A stretch of DNA of 64,000 bases, taken from assembly GCF_016879755.1 (NCBI RefSeq), contig NZ_WOFU01000001.1, forward strand, positions 558,001-622,000, read 5' to 3'. This stretch comes from Bacillus sp. B15-48 (GTDB lineage Bacteria > Bacillota > Bacilli > Bacillales > Cytobacillaceae). The notes under the pieces were generated by a model, which was given only the letters and a program-made list of their open reading frames with translations, was not told where the DNA came from and searched no databases. The position numbers were made by a program, and so were the translations under genes. Of the stretch, positions 18,061 through 27,286 are shown piece after piece (the first letter of the stretch is position 1; the number at the start of each line of letters is the position of its first letter).

Positions 18061-18924
18061 TTATTCTAACTTCCCTTCTTCTGTAATTTGTAGTTTACGA
18101 TAATCCTTTGGGCTCATTCCAACTTTGCTCTTAAAATAACGGCTAAAATGGGAGGCGCTTTCAAAACCGCAATCAAATGAGATATCCCTTAAAGGTTTAT
18201 TCGGTTCCATAGCAAGCATATATTTTGCCTGTGTGATTCTTGTCGCCATTATATATTCCATTACAGTAAACCCAGTTATTTCTTTAAATAAATGGGACAA
18301 ATATGACTTACTTAAATTAAAAGATTTTGCAATTGAATCGATCGTTAACTTCTCCATATAGTGTTCCTGAACATAGGTAACAATATTCTCAACATAATCG
18401 GTTTTGTCATCCTTTGTTTCAGGCTTTTTATATGAATTTGCACGACGCATCTTATCCACAAGGATTAATATTTGGATAAGTAGAACTTTCATTTCTGCCT
18501 CGGCAACCGAAAATTGGTTGTTATCTGACGCCCTATATAGTTCGTCTAGTAGACAAATTAACTCCTCCAATTTCTTCGATTGTTCGTTTTCATTTGTCCG
18601 AATTAAACAATGCTGTAATTTCCGGAATACATCCAGTAAATAGCCAGCATCCAACTCCATTAAAACGCTTTCAATCCATTGTGGGCAGAAGTGAACCGTA
18701 CTCCGAATGTACTCGTTTTCCGAGGAAACAATCGGTTTGTGAATTGTTTTTCCATCCATCAAGAGGATATCACCAGGTTCCAAATCATAGATCTGATTTT
18801 TAATTAGATAACGGCAGGAACCACCATGAAAAAAATAAATTTCATATTCTTGATGAGAATGATAGTCTAGTATGAATTCTTGCCTGCCGGTTAATCGGTA
18901 AATGGGCAAAATTGGCTTTCTCAC
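18061..18924 (-). CDS. AraC family transcriptional regulator
   Basis: A regulator of about 287 residues with an N-terminal cupin (RQEFILDYHSHQEYEIYFFHGG near the start) and two C-terminal helix-turn-helix motifs (IDSIAKSFNLSKSYLSHLFKE and the standard FESASHFSRYFKSKVGMSPKDYR signature). The start is uncertain: a GTG at 18924 has AAAGGGA nine bases upstream, whereas an ATG at 18933 has none; a TTG at 18954 is also open. It is the first gene of the dehydrogenase operon, so it probably activates it in response to the sugar. Confidence 0.85.
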   Translation of the reverse strand: MRKPILPIYRLTGRQEFILDYHSHQEYEIYFFHGGSCRYLIKNQIYDLEPGDILLMDGKTIHKPIVSSENEYIRSTVHFCPQWIESVLMELDAGYLLDVFRKLQHCLIRTNENEQSKKLEELICLLDELYRASDNNQFSVAEAEMKVLLIQILILVDKMRRANSYKKPETKDDKTDYVENIVTYVQEHYMEKLTIDSIAKSFNLSKSYLSHLFKEITGFTVMEYIMATRITQAKYMLAMEPNKPLRDISFDCGFESASHFSRYFKSKVGMSPKDYRKLQITEEGKLE

Positions 18925-19196
18925 CTCTACCATCCCTTTCAAGCTTGATGACAAACTTATCGTATCACAAAAAAAGTTAAATTATTTGCCTGAAACAACT
19001 GATTTTTCTGAAGAAATTGTCTGAAACCACTTTCATTTTGACATTTTGATAAAATTACTCGCATTCATGTAAAGAAGAGGATGTTACCCCGTGTTTTTTT
19101 ACAATCCAAAACTCAAAACTCAATTTCAACCGATAAATTTCGGACTTCGTTCATAAAAGGGCTGTTTTTCTTAAGGTGAATGGTTACATATCTGTT

Positions 19197-19298
19197 ATAA
19201 TTAAATTATCTACTAAACCAACTAATTAAATGTAAGCCTCCCCAAAATGGTTTGACATTATTTTCCTTCATTGCGATTTTTTTACCCAACGCAATGAA
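19197..19298 (+). promoter_or_regulatory. promoter, operator and leader hairpin of the ROK gene
   Basis: TGTTATAAT near 19192-19200 looks like an extended -10 box. ACTAAACCAACTAATTA at 19212-19228, just downstream, matches the site in front of the GPH transporter and suggests autorepression. TTCATTGCG and CGCAATGAA (19267-19298) form a 9-bp hairpin ending a few bases before the AAAGGAG site. The rest of the 390-base gap shows nothing else I can name. Confidence 0.5.
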
Positions 19299-19316
19299 TG
19301 TAAAGGAGTAAATAAA

Positions 19317-20516
19317 ATGGTCACAGGTGATAGTTCATATATAAAAAAACTTAATAGAAGTTTAATTTTACAAAAGATCATTGAACATGAGATTTTATCA
19401 AGGGCAGATTTATCGAAAATTACAGGCTTAAACAAGGCAACCATTTCTGTCCAAGTCGCTGATTTGTTAGATGAAGGATTAGTTTGCGAAACTGAATTAG
19501 AACATCATTCAGTCGGAAGAAAGCCTATTATGCTCTCAATTAATGAAGGTGCGGGGTATGTGTTGGGGATTGATTTAGATTATAAATCTATTATTTACAC
19601 AATTTCAAATTTAAAAGGTCAACCGGTTTATGAAAATGAAGAAAAAATTGATACTGATGATTATGATTTTATTATAAACAATTTAGTTAGGAAGATTAAA
19701 GACTATCAGCTTAGATTCTCGAACAGTCCGTATGGGATTGTAAATGCTGTCATTGGGATTCATGGGACTGTTAATAAAAAAGATGGAAGCATCCGTTTTA
19801 ACCCAAGATATAAGTGGCTCCGAAAAAATATTAAGGAAGATTTACAAAAAGAATTAACCGTTCCGTTATTCATTGAAAACAATGCTAATTTATCAGCATT
19901 TGCTGAAAAAGTTTATAAACACCACCATAGCAATAACCTGCTTACCGTGATTCTAACTTCCGGGATTGGCTCGGGCATGATTATTGACGGAGGTTTGCAT
20001 AAGGGGTTTCACGGTTATGCTGGGGAAATGGGGCATATGATCATTTTCCCAAATGGGGATCCTTGTCGTTGCGGCAACCACGGCTGTTGGGAGCTATATG
20101 CTTCTGAGCCTAAATTATTGAAGAAATTAGAAGCTGAACTTCAGCAAACAAACTTATCTATTTCAGACATTCAAAAATTATTAGAAGCCGACCATATCAT
20201 TGTAAAGAGTTATATAGACCGCTTTTTACAATATATTTCAATCGGCCTTAACAATATTATAAATATGTACAATCCTGAAACGATTGTCATGAATAGCGAA
20301 TTATTAAAAGTTTATCCCGAGTCTGTCGAAAAATTAAAGGGATACCTCATTTCTTCTGTCAGTGAATATGGCGAATTAGTTCTCTCTGACCTTGAAAATC
20401 ATTCCTGTGTACTCGGAGCTTGCGCGTATGGGACTCAACATTTTTTAGATGTTCAGGAAATACAATTTTCCTTTCCCGAAAAACAACGCTATACGACAAA
20501 AAACCCTGTCTCTTGA
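19317..20516 (+). CDS. ROK family transcriptional repressor
   Basis: A 399-residue repressor: N-terminal winged helix (RADLSKITGLNKATISVQVADLL, about residues 25-47) fused to a ROK sugar-kinase-like domain. GEMGHM and the zinc motif CRCGNHGCWE (about 250-259) are ROK signatures. It resembles XylR and is a paralogue of the xylR in this window. AAAGGAG precedes the ATG. It is divergent from the araC-dehydrogenase operon, and a shared operator-like sequence in front of itself and the GPH transporter suggests it controls that transporter. The inducing sugar is unknown. Confidence 0.88.
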   Translation: MVTGDSSYIKKLNRSLILQKIIEHEILSRADLSKITGLNKATISVQVADLLDEGLVCETELEHHSVGRKPIMLSINEGAGYVLGIDLDYKSIIYTISNLKGQPVYENEEKIDTDDYDFIINNLVRKIKDYQLRFSNSPYGIVNAVIGIHGTVNKKDGSIRFNPRYKWLRKNIKEDLQKELTVPLFIENNANLSAFAEKVYKHHHSNNLLTVILTSGIGSGMIIDGGLHKGFHGYAGEMGHMIIFPNGDPCRCGNHGCWELYASEPKLLKKLEAELQQTNLSISDIQKLLEADHIIVKSYIDRFLQYISIGLNNIINMYNPETIVMNSELLKVYPESVEKLKGYLISSVSEYGELVLSDLENHSCVLGACAYGTQHFLDVQEIQFSFPEKQRYTTKNPVS

Positions 20517-20526
20517 CAGGGTTTCT
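20498..20526. terminator. bidirectional terminator between convergent genes
   Basis: AAACCCTGTC, loop TCTT, GACAGGGTTT and a following T-rich stretch. The ROK stop codon lies inside the hairpin, and the AEC transporter gene ends six bases beyond. Confidence 0.85.
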
Positions 20527-20531
20527 TAATG

Positions 20532-21455
20532 TTAGAATAATATTCCTGAAAGATAAATCATAATTGAAACGGTTATCGCGCTAAATATTGTTGAAAATAG
20601 AACGATTTGAGCTGCAAAACCGGGGTAATTATTGTATTCCTCTGCGATAATCGCACTATTAACAGAAGTAGGCATACTTGAAGCGATAAACAGTGCTTGG
20701 GCAAAAATCCCTTCTATCCCAAACAGGAAAATCAAAACCAACGCAATCGCCGGCCCAACTAAAAGGCGAAAAAAAAGACTCCAGTATACCTTGGATAAAC
20801 CCGCTTTAAAATTGATTTCAGCAACTTGAGCACCCAATGTAAATAAGGCAATTCCTACCATCGCATCAGCAATATAGTTTGCTGGGACCCACACAGAAGA
20901 AGGAATGGGAATGTTTAAATAGTTTAATAGAATACCAGCTAACATCGCATATAATACGGGCATTTTAAAATATCCTTGCATTGCTTTTACTTTTCCAATT
21001 TTGATCGATTGTAAGGAAAAGACCCCATATGAAAAGGTTAAAATATTTTGTAAAGTTAGCACAATAACCTGTATCGACATTGCAAATGGGTCTCCCTTAA
21101 AGACGAGATCATTTACAGGAATACCGTAATTCCCTGAATTAAAAAAGATGGCACTATTAGAAAACGTCATCTTTTCTCCATTTTCAAGCCCAAGCAGCTT
21201 TGCTGCAATAGTTGAAATCACATAGAGTAGGACAATAATGATAATGAAAAACAATAAAACAAAGCCCATTAATTGGAACGATAATTGCGTACTATATAAT
21301 TTAACGAATATAAAGGCCGGTACTAAAAAGAACATATTTATTTTGGCTAATGTTGGTACGTTCATACGGAACTTTTTTTGGAGGGTATATCCAATTGCAA
21401 TAATGATAAAAATCGGTATGATAATTTCCCTGACTATATTAAAAAACTCTATCAT
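20532..21455 (-). CDS. AEC family transporter (auxin efflux carrier type)
   Basis: A 307-residue membrane protein with about ten segments in the AEC layout. Features include FFNSGNYGIPVNDLVF near residue 110, ALFTLGAQVAEI near 195 and SSMPTSVNSAIIAEEYN near 260. The family exports or imports small organic acids such as malate and other dicarboxylates, though most members are uncharacterised. The start at 21455 follows GAGGGTGTGTGAG. It is convergent with the ROK gene and appears to be a single-gene unit. Confidence 0.85.
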   Translation of the reverse strand: MIEFFNIVREIIIPIFIIIAIGYTLQKKFRMNVPTLAKINMFFLVPAFIFVKLYSTQLSFQLMGFVLLFFIIIIVLLYVISTIAAKLLGLENGEKMTFSNSAIFFNSGNYGIPVNDLVFKGDPFAMSIQVIVLTLQNILTFSYGVFSLQSIKIGKVKAMQGYFKMPVLYAMLAGILLNYLNIPIPSSVWVPANYIADAMVGIALFTLGAQVAEINFKAGLSKVYWSLFFRLLVGPAIALVLIFLFGIEGIFAQALFIASSMPTSVNSAIIAEEYNNYPGFAAQIVLFSTIFSAITVSIMIYLSGILF

Positions 21456-21909
21456 CTCACACACCCTCTTTTATTAATAAAAGAAAATGGCCGTATTTGG
21501 AAAGTTCTCAAAACCACCATTTTATTGTTTTTATCCTCTATTTTCAGTTACCGTTGAAATCCCACGAGCATGATGTAAGGATTAAATACTATCCGCAATG
21601 ATTCTCGTATCATCCGTTAATTAATTAGGTTGATAAACAAATTGCATCTAAATCAATCATATGAGAAAACGCTATTCGTTTCAATAGAGAGATATTGGGT
21701 TTATCGGGGAGGACAGACTTCTTAAAAAGCATAACTTCGTCTGTATCATTGCTGCTTTTATGCAAAAGCACTCCACGAAATGGGGGAAGTTGTCTGAATG
21801 AGGGCCGCTTTCGGACAAAGGCACTCTTCCCCCTTCGTGTCTATGCATTTTTCCCTTGAACTTGTCTCAATCAAACCCGCTTTCGACCCAAGTCTAGGAT
21901 TGCTCCCAC
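21456..21909. other. 450-base non-coding region with a long hairpin
   Basis: GGGGGAAG...CTTCCCCC (about 21782-21837) encloses a second stem TTGTCTG/CGGACAA, giving a roughly 56-base two-tier hairpin at the 3' side of the Ldh-type gene. It lacks a T run. A plus-strand open frame running through it (MRAAFGQRHS...) has no ribosome site. The remaining part shows nothing recognisable. Confidence 0.4.
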
Positions 21910-22923
21910 TTAAGCTTCGGCGCGTTTCTTTACTTCTTCCCACACCGATTCGTCGGCATGAATTCCTTCTGTTTGACTGCGTTTTCGGTTTGCCATTTGT
22001 CCTTCACCAGGGTAGCGTATCTCCTTGCCTTCCTGTGCAGGCTGTACATTTTTAATTCCGGTAATCGTTTCTTCGATGATGCGTTCCATTTCTTGTTCGG
22101 AAATAAATCGCTTTGGATCAAATGCCATAAAAATTTGCGTACATCCGACGCAACTGCCTTCACTGAGACGATCCATCTTTGCAGTCGAATTTCCATCTGC
22201 AAGAACCGTAGCAAATAAATCAAGCAAAATCGCCAAACTCGAACCTTTCCAATATCCTGTCGGCAAGATGCGGCCTGACTCATTGATTTGGCCCGGATCC
22301 GTCGTTAGCTGGCCCTCGGAATCGAAGCCACCTGGAATTGGCAACTGTTCCCCGGCTAACTGAGTTACTTGCAATTTCCCCCAGGCAAATTGACTCATCG
22401 CCATATCGAGAACAACTGGTCCTGCTTCTCGTGGAATCCCCATGCAAAATGGGTTATTGCCAACATTTTTTTCAGCTGAGCCCCAAGCTGGCATACAAGA
22501 CTCCGTGTTTGTCCAACTGATTCCCATTAATCCTTGTTCGACCAAATCCCACATATATGTCCCGCCGCGCATCCAATGGTTCGTATTTCTTAAAGCAACA
22601 ATTCCGACGCCGTTCTGTTTTGCTAACTCAATCGCGCGGTTCGTCGCCTTCTTCGCGTTGATAATTCCTATCCCTAAATTGCCATCATATCTTTCAATGA
22701 CACCAAACTGATCGACAAGCTCCAACTCGCTATTCAAATTCACCCAACCATTATGAACAGAATCAATAAACCGCGGCACACGATTTAACCCATGAGACTC
22801 AATTCCGTCCCGACTTGATTCAGTATGTACTTGTGCACAGATTTCCGCTTGTTCTTCATTTAATCCTGCTGCTAACAAAGCTTTTTTAATTAAACTTTTC
22901 ATTTCTGCAAATGTAACAAACAT
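21910..22923 (-). CDS. dlgD: 2,3-diketo-L-gulonate reductase-like Ldh-family oxidoreductase
   Basis: A 337-residue member of the Ldh2/YlbC/YiaK family of NAD(P)-dependent 2-ketoacid reductases. The pattern follows E. coli YiaK closely: SHGLNRVPRF with the catalytic His near residue 43, ALRNTNHWMRGGTYMWDL near 109-126, and ILPTGYWKGSSLAILLD near 225. YiaK reduces 2,3-diketo-L-gulonate to 3-keto-L-gulonate in ascorbate-type catabolism. No other genes of that route lie nearby, so the substrate may differ. AAAGGAGG precedes the ATG. Two tandem 15-bp repeats lie upstream. Confidence 0.8.
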   Translation of the reverse strand: MFVTFAEMKSLIKKALLAAGLNEEQAEICAQVHTESSRDGIESHGLNRVPRFIDSVHNGWVNLNSELELVDQFGVIERYDGNLGIGIINAKKATNRAIELAKQNGVGIVALRNTNHWMRGGTYMWDLVEQGLMGISWTNTESCMPAWGSAEKNVGNNPFCMGIPREAGPVVLDMAMSQFAWGKLQVTQLAGEQLPIPGGFDSEGQLTTDPGQINESGRILPTGYWKGSSLAILLDLFATVLADGNSTAKMDRLSEGSCVGCTQIFMAFDPKRFISEQEMERIIEETITGIKNVQPAQEGKEIRYPGEGQMANRKRSQTEGIHADESVWEEVKKRAEA

Positions 22924-22996
22924 CGTGGGAATCCTCCTTTTGCAATGCCTTCATCTTTATATTAACAGAGTTTTTTATTAAAGTTATCTCATCATC

Positions 22997-23026
22997 ATAA
23001 GATTATCACGGATAAGATTATCACGG
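22997..23026 (-). repeat. two tandem 15-bp repeats upstream of the Ldh-type gene
   Basis: ATAAGATTATCACGG occurs twice in direct tandem (22997-23011 and 23012-23026), about 75 bases upstream of the start codon. The position suggests a pair of regulator sites, but no family is recognised. Confidence 0.6.
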
Positions 23027-23096
23027 TATTTAATTATCCCGTTTTGCCCCCATTGTTATTCAATAGTGGCTGGTTGCTTCCTCTTTTTAAAAGGAT

Positions 23097-23121
23097 AAAA
23101 AAAACTGCCATTAGGCAGCTC
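23097..23121 (-). terminator. terminator of the xylose operon after the sugar porter
   Basis: On the minus strand AGCTGCC, loop TAAT and GGCAGTT are followed by a run of Ts. It lies just beyond the stop of the sugar porter gene. Confidence 0.75.
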
Positions 23122-23130
23122 TAAAAGGTG

Positions 23131-24570
23131 TTAAGAAGCTTTTTCATTTAACTCACTTTTTTGTTTCCATATATCCTCCATCTGTTCGAGTGTTTTCCCT
23201 TTTGTTTCAGGTACCCACTTCCAAACGAAGATTGCCGATAGAATACTCATTAATCCGTAAAATCCGTAAGTCATCCCACCGCTGAATTCCATCATCATTG
23301 GGTATGTGGAAGAGATGAAATAGTTTGCCGCCCATTGCGCAGCAACAGCAATTGCTACCGCCTGTCCACGAATTTTATTCGGGAAGATTTCTGAAATCAA
23401 CACCCAGCAAATCGGTCCCCATGACATCATAAACGAAGCTGTGTAAATAATAATGAAGACAAGCGTGCTCATGCCGATGATATTCGCAAACGCAAGTCCT
23501 GCAACACCGAACATCCCTAGTGCCATCCCAATCGAACCTGTGATTAATAGTGGCTTACGTCCCCATTTATCAACCGTAAAGATCGCAACGACGGTAAAGA
23601 CAACATTGACAAGACCCATCACAATTGTTTGCAGCATCGACGCGTCCTTTGCCGCTCCCATGCTTTCAAAAATCCGTGGGGCATAATAAAGTGCGACGTT
23701 AATGCCGACGAATTGCTGGAACACAGACAGCAATATTCCGACGACAATCACTAGTTTTCCGTAGGCAAAAAGCTTTTCTTTATTTGCACTTGCTGAAGCC
23801 TGTACACTTTCTTTAATATCCTTTAAAATGACCTTTGCTTCCGACGCTCCATTGATTTTCGCTAGAACAGAAAGCGCCTTGTCTTCTTTGTTTTGCATCG
23901 CTAAATAACGCGGCGTTTCCGGAACAAAGATTAATAATAACCCAAACACAAGTGCTGGAATCGCTTCCGAAGCAAACATATATCTCCAGCCAATTTCATT
24001 GATCCACTCGACCGTTTGTCCATTGGCAATGCCCCAGTTGACGAAATAAACAACAAGCATCCCGAAGATTATCATAAACTGGTTAAAGGATACCATTTTC
24101 CCACGGATATCGGCTGGAGCAATTTCTCCGATATACATTGGCGTAATCGCTGAAGCTAAACCAACGCCAATTCCGCCAATAATGCGGTAAAAGTTAAAGG
24201 TAAACAATAATGCAAGCGAAGGTTCGCCCTGTGTATAGAATAAAAATTCAGGATAAGAAGACCCCAATGCAGACACAAAAAACAGAGCCGCCGCGACAAT
24301 CAATGATCTTTTTCGGCCAAATTTTGAAGCAAATATCCCTGAAATCAATCCACCAATAATACAACCAATTAATGCACTCGATACAGTTGCCCCGTGAGCA
24401 AAGGAACCTAAACCTAGCGGCTCAATTAAATAAGCTTGAATTGATTTTTCCGCGCCCGAAATTACCGCTGTGTCATATCCAAATAATAATCCACCGATGG
24501 CCGCAACAAGTGTCAATGAAAAAATATATAATGCATTCCGTTGATTTCTCATCGTTTTTTCTAAAGACAT
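23131..24570 (-). CDS. sugar porter MFS transporter, probable xylose:H+ symporter
   Basis: A 479-residue twelve-segment sugar porter. Visible family motifs are GYDTAVISGAEKSIQ near residue 27, GRKRSL after helix 2, RIIGGIGVGLASAITPMYIGEIAP near 130-152, PETPRYLA near 218, QQFVGINVALYYAPRIF near 285 and VPETKGKTLEQME at the end. It closely resembles XylE/XylT. The start lacks a clear ribosome site, and a second ATG six codons in also lacks one. The location after xylA-xylB-galM makes xylose import the likely role. Confidence 0.88.
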   Translation of the reverse strand: MSLEKTMRNQRNALYIFSLTLVAAIGGLLFGYDTAVISGAEKSIQAYLIEPLGLGSFAHGATVSSALIGCIIGGLISGIFASKFGRKRSLIVAAALFFVSALGSSYPEFLFYTQGEPSLALLFTFNFYRIIGGIGVGLASAITPMYIGEIAPADIRGKMVSFNQFMIIFGMLVVYFVNWGIANGQTVEWINEIGWRYMFASEAIPALVFGLLLIFVPETPRYLAMQNKEDKALSVLAKINGASEAKVILKDIKESVQASASANKEKLFAYGKLVIVVGILLSVFQQFVGINVALYYAPRIFESMGAAKDASMLQTIVMGLVNVVFTVVAIFTVDKWGRKPLLITGSIGMALGMFGVAGLAFANIIGMSTLVFIIIYTASFMMSWGPICWVLISEIFPNKIRGQAVAIAVAAQWAANYFISSTYPMMMEFSGGMTYGFYGLMSILSAIFVWKWVPETKGKTLEQMEDIWKQKSELNEKAS

Positions 24571-24694
24571 TAATTAAATAATGTTGACCGACTGATGGTG
24601 CCCGCACAGTTGAATCTTCGGCACATTATTTTAAATGATGTCTTTATACTCCCTTCTATATATATTTATCTTTTCCTATCCGTTTCCTGAACTA

Positions 24695-25738
24695 TTAGAG
24701 ACAAGAAAATTTGTAGATGGTCTTCGATTGATGGCATGTATTCGGTTCTAAAACAATAGAAGGAAAATGCGGATGATGAACAGCATCAGGCAGTGATTGT
24801 GTTTCCAAACATATTCCTAAATGTTTTTCCGCTTGCACGCCACGAATTTGAAAGTCATTCCTTAGCATATTGGATGTGTAACAAACGACACTCGGTTTGT
24901 CTGTCTCTACAACAAGCTTGCGTCCACTAGTTTCGTCGATTAAAATAATTTCCTCACAATGATGATCACTTAACAGGAAGGGATGGTCATATCCGCCAAC
25001 AAGCTTGACTTGGTCATGCTCTGATTCGATCTCTTCACCAATTTTTTTCATCGATGTAAAATCAAAAGGAGTGTTCTTAACATCGAGAAGCTGCCCTGTC
25101 GGAAGCAAGGAATCATCCAATTCTAAAAACTGCTCGCTTTTCAGCTGCAATTGATGATTCAAGATGTTTCTCTTGCCGTCTCCGCTTAAATTAAAATAAG
25201 AATGGTTTGTTAAATCGACCACCGTTTTTTTATCAGTCGTGCCCTGGTAAGAAATCGACAATTCGTTTTTATTATTTAAACTGTATTTCACAGTCACTTC
25301 CAGGTTTCCTGGATACCCTGATTCTCCATCAGGACTTAAGTAAGTAAATTGAATGCTGCATTCATCGCCGCCCTCTGCAACACTTGAATCCCAAATCTGC
25401 CTCTGAAAGCCCTTTGGTCCTCCATGAAGATGGTTATCTCCTTCATTCTTCGGTAACTCGTAAGTTATCCCATCTAAGTCGAATTGCGACTCTCCAATCC
25501 TTCCTGCTACACGGCCAACTACGCAACCGAAATAAGGAGAATGCTGGAGATAATTTTCAATCGAATCAAAGCCTAAAACAACATTTTCAATTTTACCATT
25601 ACGGTCCGGAACAGAAATGTTCGTAATCGTACATCCATAGTCGAGACAAGTTATTGCCATGCCTTGATTATTGGCCAACGTATACGCTTTCACTTGTCTT
25701 CCTGCCAATTCACCGAAAATTGTTTCTGTTACTTTCAT
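24695..25738 (-). CDS. galM: aldose 1-epimerase (mutarotase)
   Basis: A 347-residue mutarotase that equilibrates alpha and beta anomers of aldoses. Conserved features are GRVAGRI near residue 75, NHLHGGPKGFQ near 101-111, VDLTNHSYFNLSGDG near 170-184 with the catalytic His, and GICLETQSLPDAVHHPHFPS near 307-326 with the catalytic Glu. AAGGAG precedes the ATG. In the xylose operon it would supply the alpha anomer used by XylA. A hairpin with GGGGAATC/GATTCCCC separates it from xylB. Confidence 0.92.
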   Translation of the reverse strand: MKVTETIFGELAGRQVKAYTLANNQGMAITCLDYGCTITNISVPDRNGKIENVVLGFDSIENYLQHSPYFGCVVGRVAGRIGESQFDLDGITYELPKNEGDNHLHGGPKGFQRQIWDSSVAEGGDECSIQFTYLSPDGESGYPGNLEVTVKYSLNNKNELSISYQGTTDKKTVVDLTNHSYFNLSGDGKRNILNHQLQLKSEQFLELDDSLLPTGQLLDVKNTPFDFTSMKKIGEEIESEHDQVKLVGGYDHPFLLSDHHCEEIILIDETSGRKLVVETDKPSVVCYTSNMLRNDFQIRGVQAEKHLGICLETQSLPDAVHHPHFPSIVLEPNTCHQSKTIYKFSCL

Positions 25739-25759
25739 TTAAATCTCCTTATCTCAAAA

Positions 25760-25808
25760 ACGGGGGAATCGCTTTCATTTGTTTCTTACCGCCGTCAAGA
25801 TTCCCCGT
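25760..25808 (-). other. intercistronic hairpin between xylB and galM
   Basis: ACGGGGGAATC and GATTCCCCGT pair around a loop of about 28 bases. There is no T run, so it is more likely an mRNA processing or stability element than a terminator. Confidence 0.4.
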
Positions 25809-27277
25809 AATATATAGCTTTTTACTGTTTTCTAAACGCTTTTAATCCTTCATTTAATTGTTTCGTTTGTTTGTAAACCTGCTTGTACAACAAGAATAAT
25901 TGTCGGTATTTCTCCACGTTTGCAGGGATTGGAGTGTACTCCTTATCAGAAGAAATGAACACATCGGCGCATTGTTCCAGTGAATCAAACCATTGACAGC
26001 CATAGGCTGCTAACATTGCTGCCCCTACTGCTGGTCCCTGTTCACTTGTCAACTTCACAATCCGCGCATTGAAAACATCCGCTTGGATTTGCAGCCATGT
26101 TTCATTTTTCGCTCCGCCACCAATTGAGATGACTGTATCAATCGTCTTGCCACTTTCTCGGAAGATCTCAATCGATTCATTTAACGAAAATGTAATCCCT
26201 TCAATTACCGCGCGAGCAAAGTCATCCTGCCGGTGCGACGAATCCATTCCAATAAAACTGCCGCGAATCACTGAATCTGCATATGGCGTCCGTTCTCCAA
26301 CAAGATATGGCGTAAACAATAAACCGTTTGCCCCGATTGGTACTTTGCTTAATTGGGCTAATAATTGATCAAACGATTCATTTGCTGCAAACGTATCTTT
26401 AAACCAAGTTAAACTGTGGCCGGCCGCGAGCGTGACACCCATCGTATATAAAGCGTTTTCTTCTCCATGGTTAAAATAATGAACTTTTCCTTGAAAATCA
26501 CGATCATTCCGTTCCTCGTAAGAAAGGACAACACCACTCGTTCCGATACTGCACAATGTCTTGCCATCAGAAAGAATTCCTGAACCAATCGCTCCACAGG
26601 CGTTATCTGCTCCACCAGCAAACACTTTCGTTTCTGGAGCCAACCCAGTTTTCTCAGAAATCTCGGTTGTGATTTTGCCCACAAATCCATGGGACTCGAC
26701 AAGCGGTGGACAAATTTTCATATCAATTCCTAATTGCTCGCATAATTCCGCGCTCCATTGCTTTTCAGCGACATTTAATAATAACGTTCCCGCTGCATCT
26801 GAGTACTCACTATGAATCGCTCCCGTTAATCTGTAGCGCAAATAGTCCTTCGGCAGCATGAAAACGGCCGCTTTTTCAAACAGCTCTCGTTCGTATTGTT
26901 TTACCCAAAGCAATTTCGGCAACGTAAACCCTTCCAATGCTTGGTTTTTTGTTATCTCTAACAGCTGGGCTTCGCCAATTTGATGATAGATTTGCTGGCA
27001 TTGCTCTGTCGTTCTCGTATCATTCCAAAGAATCGCATTGCGCAGCACTTGCTTGTCCTCATCCAGCAAAACAAGGCCATGCATTTGTCCAGAAAAGCTC
27101 AACCCTTCAATGTCTTCAGGTCGCCCTTCAAATTGTCTAATCAGTTCTCTCAATGCATAAATCGTTTTTTCTACCCATTCATTTGGGTCTTGCTCACTAT
27201 ACCCTGACTTTTCCTGAATAAGCGGATAGGGTTGAGAAACTTCATTACAAACCTTTCCTACTTGATCCATAAGCAGT

Positions 27278-27286
27278 ACTTTAACT
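27278..27286. repeat. left copy of the 9-bp target site duplication
   Basis: ACTTTAACT directly precedes the left end of the insertion sequence. The identical 9 bases follow the right end at 28789-28797. Confidence 0.95.

Noticed and set aside
21798-22055. 85-codon plus-strand frame (MRAAFGQRHS...)
   Set aside because: It overlaps the end of the Ldh-type gene, has no ribosome site and runs through the long hairpin; more likely repeat sequence than a gene.
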